This document shows, piece after piece, positions 61,217-64,000 of a stretch of DNA of 64,000 bases. The position numbers were made by a program, and so were the translations under genes. The notes under the pieces were generated by a model. That model saw only the letters and a program-made list of their open reading frames with translations. It searched no databases and had not been told where the DNA came from. Each line of letters begins with the position of its first letter. Position 1 is the first letter of the stretch. This stretch comes from Flavipsychrobacter sp. (GTDB taxonomy: Bacteria > Bacteroidota > Bacteroidia > Chitinophagales > Chitinophagaceae): NCBI GenBank assembly GCA_017849575.1, contig JAFIGV010000014.1, forward strand, positions 124,001 to 188,000, in the 5' to 3' direction.

Positions 61217-62266
61217 ATGAAAAAGACGCTACTCATCACCGGCGGAGCAGGTTTTATCGGCTCGCATGTAGTAAGGTTGTTTGTAAACCAATATCCAGAT
61301 TATCACATCGTAAATCTGGATGCACTTACCTATGCCGGCAATCTTGAAAACCTCAAAGACATTGAAGATGCATCGAACTACACCTTTATCAAAGCTGATA
61401 TCCGCGAAGCTTCCGTGATCAATCAGATCTTTGAAGAATATCGTTTTGACGGTGTCATACATCTTGCTGCCGAAAGTCATGTGGACCGCTCGCTGAAAGA
61501 CCCGAATGTGTTTATTGAAACCAATGTGCTCGGCACTGCCAACCTACTGAATGCAGCCCGCGAGCTGTGGAAAGACGATAAGGAAGGCAAGCGTTTTTAC
61601 CATGTCTCTACCGACGAAGTGTATGGCTCTCTGGGAGACACCGGCTTCTTCCTCGAAACCACGCCTTACGATCCGCAATCGCCCTACTCTGCTTCCAAGG
61701 CAGCCTCCGACCATTTGGTGCGGGCTTATGGCAATAGCTACAAACTACCCTTCGTCATCACCAATTGCTCCAACAACTACGGTCCTAATCAGTTTCCTGA
61801 AAAGCTGATCCCGCTTTTCATCAACAACATTCGTAACATGGTGCCCCTGCCGGTATATGGCGATGGTAAATACACCCGCGACTGGCTCTATGTAGTTGAC
61901 CATGCCCGTGCTATTGATCTGGTTTTTCATGAAGGAAAAGATGGAGAAACCTACAATATCGGTGGCTTTAACGAATGGCAGAATATAGAACTCATCAAGC
62001 TGCTTTGCCGCCAGATGGACGAAAAACTGGGGCGCGAACCTGGCGAATCAGAAAAGCTGATTTCCTATGTTAAAGACCGTCCGGGTCACGACCGTCGCTA
62101 CGCCATCGACGCCACCAAGATCAACAAAGAACTGGGCTGGAAACCATCCGTAACCTTCGAAGAGGGATTGAGTCAATCGATAGACTGGTATCTACAAAAT
62201 GAAGAATGGCTGCAAAATGTAACCAGCGGCGATTACAAAAAGTATTATCAGGGGCAATATGAGTAG
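61217..62266 (+). CDS. rfbB: dTDP-glucose 4,6-dehydratase
   Basis: 349 residues, extended SDR family. ITGGAGFIGSHVV (NAD+ loop), STDEVYGSLG (acid/base residues), YSASKAASDHLV (YxxxK) and NCSNNYGPNQFPEKLIP are the known RmlB motifs. Second step of dTDP-L-rhamnose synthesis. Nearby rfbA shares the pathway; the S23 gene lies between. Confidence 0.96.
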   Translation: MKKTLLITGGAGFIGSHVVRLFVNQYPDYHIVNLDALTYAGNLENLKDIEDASNYTFIKADIREASVINQIFEEYRFDGVIHLAAESHVDRSLKDPNVFIETNVLGTANLLNAARELWKDDKEGKRFYHVSTDEVYGSLGDTGFFLETTPYDPQSPYSASKAASDHLVRAYGNSYKLPFVITNCSNNYGPNQFPEKLIPLFINNIRNMVPLPVYGDGKYTRDWLYVVDHARAIDLVFHEGKDGETYNIGGFNEWQNIELIKLLCRQMDEKLGREPGESEKLISYVKDRPGHDRRYAIDATKINKELGWKPSVTFEEGLSQSIDWYLQNEEWLQNVTSGDYKKYYQGQYE

Positions 62267-62271
62267 GGGTT

Positions 62272-62299
62272 GATGTAAAATCGATAATCGTAAAATCGC
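62272..62299. repeat. Left inverted repeat of the second S23 gene
   Basis: GTAAAATCGATAATCGTAAAATCG before the S23 start; an inverted, slightly diverged copy is at 62666-62689, inside the 3' end of the S23 gene (GACTTTACGATTAACGACTT). Confidence 0.6.
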
Positions 62300-62304
62300 T
62301 TTCC

Positions 62305-62718
62305 ATGCATACTTTTTACTTCGAAAGGCTGGAAGTCTGGCAAAACGCCAGATTGCTGGTTAAAAATATCTACTTAGCGAGCACGTCATTTCCCGAATAT
62401 GAAAAGTATGGATTAACATCCCAGATAAGACGTGCGACGATCAGCATTAATCTAAATATATCGGAAGGTTTTTCAAGACAAGGTAAAAAAGACAAAGCAA
62501 GGTTTATTAACCAAGCCTACAGTTCGGCAACAGAGGTAATCAATTGTCTGATATTATCCCTGGACCTCGGGTACATTTCAGATGAAGTATATTCGACACT
62601 TCGAAATCAAACAGAATTCGTGTCAAATCAGCTTAATGCATTGCACAAGACACTAACAAAAAGCAACGACTTTACGATTAACGACTTTTCAACTAACAAC
62701 TCCACGAATCAACAATAA
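62305..62718 (+). CDS. Four-helix-bundle (S23/IVP-type) protein between rfbB and rfbA
   Basis: 137 residues. [20 protein letters not shown]...[58 protein letters not shown] is the S23 family. The tail [20 protein letters not shown] is low-complexity and comes from the right inverted repeat. Splits the rfbB-rfbA pair; ends one base before the rfbA ATG. Confidence 0.9.
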   Translation: MHTFYFERLEVWQNARLLVKNIYLASTSFPEYEKYGLTSQIRRATISINLNISEGFSRQGKKDKARFINQAYSSATEVINCLILSLDLGYISDEVYSTLRNQTEFVSNQLNALHKTLTKSNDFTINDFSTNNSTNQQ

Positions 62719-62719
62719 A

Positions 62720-63598
62720 ATGAAAGGTATCATCCTCGCCGGTGGGTCCGGAACGCGCTTATATCCGCTTACGATTGCAGTGAGCAAGCAGCTAATGCCG
62801 GTTTATGACAAACCGATGATCTACTATCCGCTATCCACGCTGATGTTGGCAGGCATAAGGGAAATACTCATCATCACAACCCCCGAAGATCAGGCTGGGT
62901 TTAAAAAACTTCTGGGTGATGGTTCGCAGATTGGTTGCCGGTTCGATTATGTGGTGCAGCCCCGCCCCGAAGGTCTTGCGCAGGCTTTTATATTGGGTGC
63001 GGATTTTGTCGGCAGCGACCCGGTGGCGTTGATTCTGGGAGATAATATTTTTTACGGATCCGGAATGGGAACCCTGCTCGGAAAAAAGGTGAACCCCGAT
63101 GGGGCTGTGGTATTTGCCTATCAGGTCAATGATCCCGAGCGCTATGGTGTGGTAGAGTTTGACCGCAACAATAAAGTATTGAGCATCGAAGAAAAACCGG
63201 CGCAGCCCAAATCAAACTTTGCTGTGCCGGGTCTGTATTTCTATGACAATTCTGTACTTGAAATAGCCCGTAACATTAAGCCCTCTCCCCGCGGCGAACT
63301 GGAAATCACGGATGTCAACAAAGTGTATCTGGAAATGGGCAAATTGGAAGTAGGCGTACTCGACCGTGGAACGGCATGGCTGGATACGGGCACCTTCGAT
63401 TCGCTGATAGAAGCCGGTCAGTTTATAGAAGTGATCGAGAAAAGGCAGGGACTAAAAATCGGCTGCATTGAAGAAATCGCTTATCAAAAAGGTTGGATTA
63501 ATGATGAACAGATGACGGCACTTGCCCGGACCTATGCTAAATCAGGCTACGGACAATACCTTCAGAATGTACTGCAGCACAAGCTAACATTCTCTTAA
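62720..63598 (+). CDS. rfbA: Glucose-1-phosphate thymidylyltransferase
   Basis: 292 residues, [42 protein letters not shown], the RmlA nucleotide-binding N-terminus, and [14 protein letters not shown] with the metal-binding Asp; C-terminal [21 protein letters not shown] is the allosteric part. Makes dTDP-glucose from Glc-1-P, step before RfbB. Order rfbB-S23-rfbA. Confidence 0.96.
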   Translation: MKGIILAGGSGTRLYPLTIAVSKQLMPVYDKPMIYYPLSTLMLAGIREILIITTPEDQAGFKKLLGDGSQIGCRFDYVVQPRPEGLAQAFILGADFVGSDPVALILGDNIFYGSGMGTLLGKKVNPDGAVVFAYQVNDPERYGVVEFDRNNKVLSIEEKPAQPKSNFAVPGLYFYDNSVLEIARNIKPSPRGELEITDVNKVYLEMGKLEVGVLDRGTAWLDTGTFDSLIEAGQFIEVIEKRQGLKIGCIEEIAYQKGWINDEQMTALARTYAKSGYGQYLQNVLQHKLTFS

Positions 63599-63633
63599 AA
63601 CCTTTTCTCGCTTTTTATTTCAAATTATCTTCG

Positions 63634-63660
63634 CATCCCGCTCACAAGGCGGGATGTTTT
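63634..63660 (+). terminator. Terminator-like hairpin after rfbA
   Basis: CATCCCGC (63634-63641) pairs with GCGGGATG (63649-63656), loop TCACAAG, followed by TTTT. The next ATG is only 3 nt beyond, so the hairpin could also affect that gene's translation. Confidence 0.6.
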
Positions 63661-63662
63661 GT

Positions 63663-64000
63663 ATGCTGGTCTATCTTATTCCTTTTATATCCGCTTTCAT
63701 TGGCTGGTTTACCAACTGGGTGGCGATCAAAATGTTGTTTCATCCAAAAGAGCCGGTGCGCTTTTTAGGAATTACCTTTCAGGGAATATTCCCCAAGCGG
63801 CAACAACAGTTTGCTAAAAAGCTGGGCGTGGTTGTTGCTACCGAGCTATTGCATTTTGACGAAATTGCCGCACGCATCAAAGACCCAGAACACCTGGGTG
63901 AGCTCGCTCCCTTTATCGAAAAGCATATTGACGAATTTCTGCAAATCAAACTTAAAGAAAAGCTGCCGGTGATCTCAATGTTTGTAGGTGAGGGTACGCT
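63663..64000 (+). CDS. DUF445-family membrane protein, 5' part
   Basis: The window ends within it. ATG 63663 starts MLVYLIPFISAFIGWFTNWVAIKMLFHP, then GIFPKRQQQFAKKLGVVVATELL, the DUF445 (YheB-like) N-terminus with its GWxTNWxAIKMLFxP core. Function unknown; an inner membrane protein. Confidence 0.88.
   Translation, partial: MLVYLIPFISAFIGWFTNWVAIKMLFHPKEPVRFLGITFQGIFPKRQQQFAKKLGVVVATELLHFDEIAARIKDPEHLGELAPFIEKHIDEFLQIKLKEKLPVISMFVGEGT

Overview
The window is a 64 kb piece of a Bacteroidetes chromosome, probably from the Chitinophagaceae/Sphingobacteriia side. The grounds are two proteins with type IX secretion (T9SS) C-terminal sorting domains, promoters with the Bacteroidetes -7 element TAnnTTTG, a four-helix-bundle (S23) gene inside each of two housekeeping operons, and a Bacteroidetes-style tyrosine recombinase. 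No rRNA, tRNA or CRISPR array was seen.

Layout. 1-25.5 kb is ordinary chromosome: 5' end of ileS, a sulfide:quinone oxidoreductase-like flavoprotein, a nucleotidyltransferase/metallophosphoesterase pair, a large GEVED-domain T9SS protein, dnaE, a HigA antitoxin beside a toxin remnant, a lipocalin lipoprotein, a WG-repeat protein, an acyltransferase, an L,D-transpeptidase, a thiolase, a small T9SS repeat protein with an FGE-like protein, and a lytic transglycosylase.

25.6-52.3 kb is the notable part: a complete chromosomal integron-like element. A tyrosine recombinase on the minus strand (25631-26707) faces away from an attI-like core (G26872/T26873) that has a good Bacteroidetes promoter directly in front of it. 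Nine cassettes follow, each ended by an attC-like site of about 135 nt. For all nine, the R'' sequence ending the cassette is the exact reverse complement of the first bases of the same cassette, as expected if each cassette circularised through its own attC. Cargo, in order: SAM methyltransferase; zinc-ribbon protein + GmrSD-like DUF262/DUF1524 protein + UVR-motif peptide; secreted TPR protein; OGG-fold glycosylase-like protein; a 6.4 kb cassette with SH3, zinc/membrane, GrpE-like, Hsp70-like, TerB-like and DUF6804-like proteins; a membrane protein; McrB/McrC-like restriction pair; an 8.9 kb cassette with a TetR-regulated RND efflux operon; and a lipoprotein. Cassettes share a leader motif near TTAAAAGACGACAC. 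The two giant cassettes also share end modules, including a covarying hairpin (four copies). The recombinase lacks the insertion typical of IntI and carries an extra N-terminal domain.

52.3-58 kb is a decayed tail: MntA with a frameshifted HepT, HigBA, an orphan cassette start at 54099, REP-like repeats, an ABC-F gene with an internal deletion, and an unknown membrane protein. 58-64 kb returns to core chromosome: efp (with an unusual tip loop), accB, accC, rfbB, rfbA and a DUF445 gene. S23 genes flanked by inverted short repeats sit between accB and accC and between rfbB and rfbA.
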